From PALSA-607 sp963737705 (GTDB taxonomy: Bacteria; Actinomycetota; Actinomycetes; Acidothermales; Acidothermaceae), in contig CAVTTP010000004.1 of assembly GCA_963737705.1 (NCBI GenBank), positions 558,001-622,000 on the forward strand: a DNA stretch of 64,000 nt, given 5' to 3'. This document shows positions 63,546 through 64,000 of the stretch, piece by piece. The translations under genes were made by a program, and so were the position numbers. The stretch's first letter is position 1. The number at the start of each line of letters is the position of its first letter. The notes under the pieces are model-generated. The model had not been told where the DNA came from. It saw only the letters and a list, made by a program, of their open reading frames with translations, and did not search any database.

Positions 63546-63620
63546 GATGCAATTCCGCCCCCGATCGCCGTGCAAGTTCCGTCGACGCAGCCGCACGTGC
63601 GTTCATGGGAGACTCACTCC

Positions 63621-64000
63621 ATGCTGCGGTGGCTGACCGCTGGCGAGTCGCATGGTCCCGCACTCGTCGCGATTCTTGAGGGGCTGCCCGCTGGCGTTCA
63701 CACCTCGACGCACGAGGTCGCCGACGCACTCGCGCGCCGCCGGGCCGGTTACGGCCGAGGCGCCCGGATGTCCTTTGAACGTGACGAGATCGACTTCCTC
63801 GGCGGCATCAGGCACGGCGTGTCGATGGGCGGCCCGATCGCGGTCCGGGTCGGCAACAGCGAATGGCCCAAGTGGGAGAAGGTCATGAGCCCCGACCCCG
63901 TCGACGAGGACGAACTGGCCGACCTCGCCCGTAACGCGCCGCTGACGCGGCCCCGCCCCGGCCACGCTGATCTCGTGGGGATGCAGAAGTACGCGCTCGA
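63621..64000 (+). CDS. aroC: Chorismate synthase (partial, runs off the window)
   Basis: The first 126 residues are present. MLRWLTAGESHGPALVAILEGLPAG is the family signature 1 (GESHG), and RRRAGYGRGARM and SMGGPIAVRVGNSEWPKWEKVM are FMN-site segments. The enzyme converts EPSP to chorismate. ATG 63621 gives the conserved start; GGGAG lies 11 bases upstream. The aroE-aroC order of the actinobacterial cluster is retained, but the pilus locus is inserted between them. Confidence 0.96.
   Translation, partial: MLRWLTAGESHGPALVAILEGLPAGVHTSTHEVADALARRRAGYGRGARMSFERDEIDFLGGIRHGVSMGGPIAVRVGNSEWPKWEKVMSPDPVDEDELADLARNAPLTRPRPGHADLVGMQKYAL

Overview
The window is high-GC DNA from an actinobacterium (phylum Actinomycetota). 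The core gene order thrS - HIT - pgsA/patA - pimA - pdxS - pdxT - yebC - ruvCAB - yajC - secD - secF - apt - rsh - ppiase - hisS - aspS - rarA - alaS - ruvX - mltG - aroE - aroC is the conserved actinobacterial layout. Phosphatidyl-inositol mannoside genes point to an actinomycete envelope. KaiBC plus type IV pili would fit a Frankiales/Jatrophihabitans-like lineage, but the exact taxon is inference.

Region 1 (1-7.8 kb): a tRNA-Val(CAC), an M1-like metalloprotease lipoprotein, and a tightly overlapping minus-strand operon kaiC - kaiB - kaiB - PAS/GGDEF/EAL, followed by a membrane HD-GYP gene. It joins a KaiBC timing or signalling module to synthesis and breakdown of cyclic di-GMP. Region 2 (7.9-11.3 kb): a lipoprotein, a class III aminotransferase and two small unknown genes. 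Region 3 (11.3-45.9 kb): the housekeeping block for tRNA charging, PI/PIM lipid synthesis, PLP synthesis, Holliday-junction processing, Sec export, (p)ppGpp and cell-wall steps. It is interrupted between yebC and ruvC by a 1.25 kb island bounded by palindromic repeats and carrying an AbiEi/DUF559-like gene. Also in this region are a pgsA-patA in-frame fusion, a YajC with a His/Asp-rich tail, a hisS with about seven frameshifts and an aroE with a C-terminal frameshift.

Region 4 (46-63.5 kb): a large type IV pilus locus. A signalling front (Roadblock/MglB-like, DUF4388, MglA-like GTPase) and an O-antigen-ligase-like protein precede pilB, pilT and pilC. Then come a candidate c-di-GMP-I (GEMM) riboswitch, the major pilin pilA, a strong hairpin, three minor-pilin-like genes (the last with a lectin-like C-terminus), the prepilin peptidase, pilM, pilN, pilO and a PilP-like protein. 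There is no secretin gene, as expected for a monoderm. aroC starts at 63621 and runs off the end.

Taken together, the strongest hypothesis is a c-di-GMP circuit. The Kai-linked GGDEF/EAL enzyme and the HD-GYP protein set c-di-GMP, and a riboswitch in the pilA leader reads it to control pilus production. No stretch longer than 300 bases lacks a gene.
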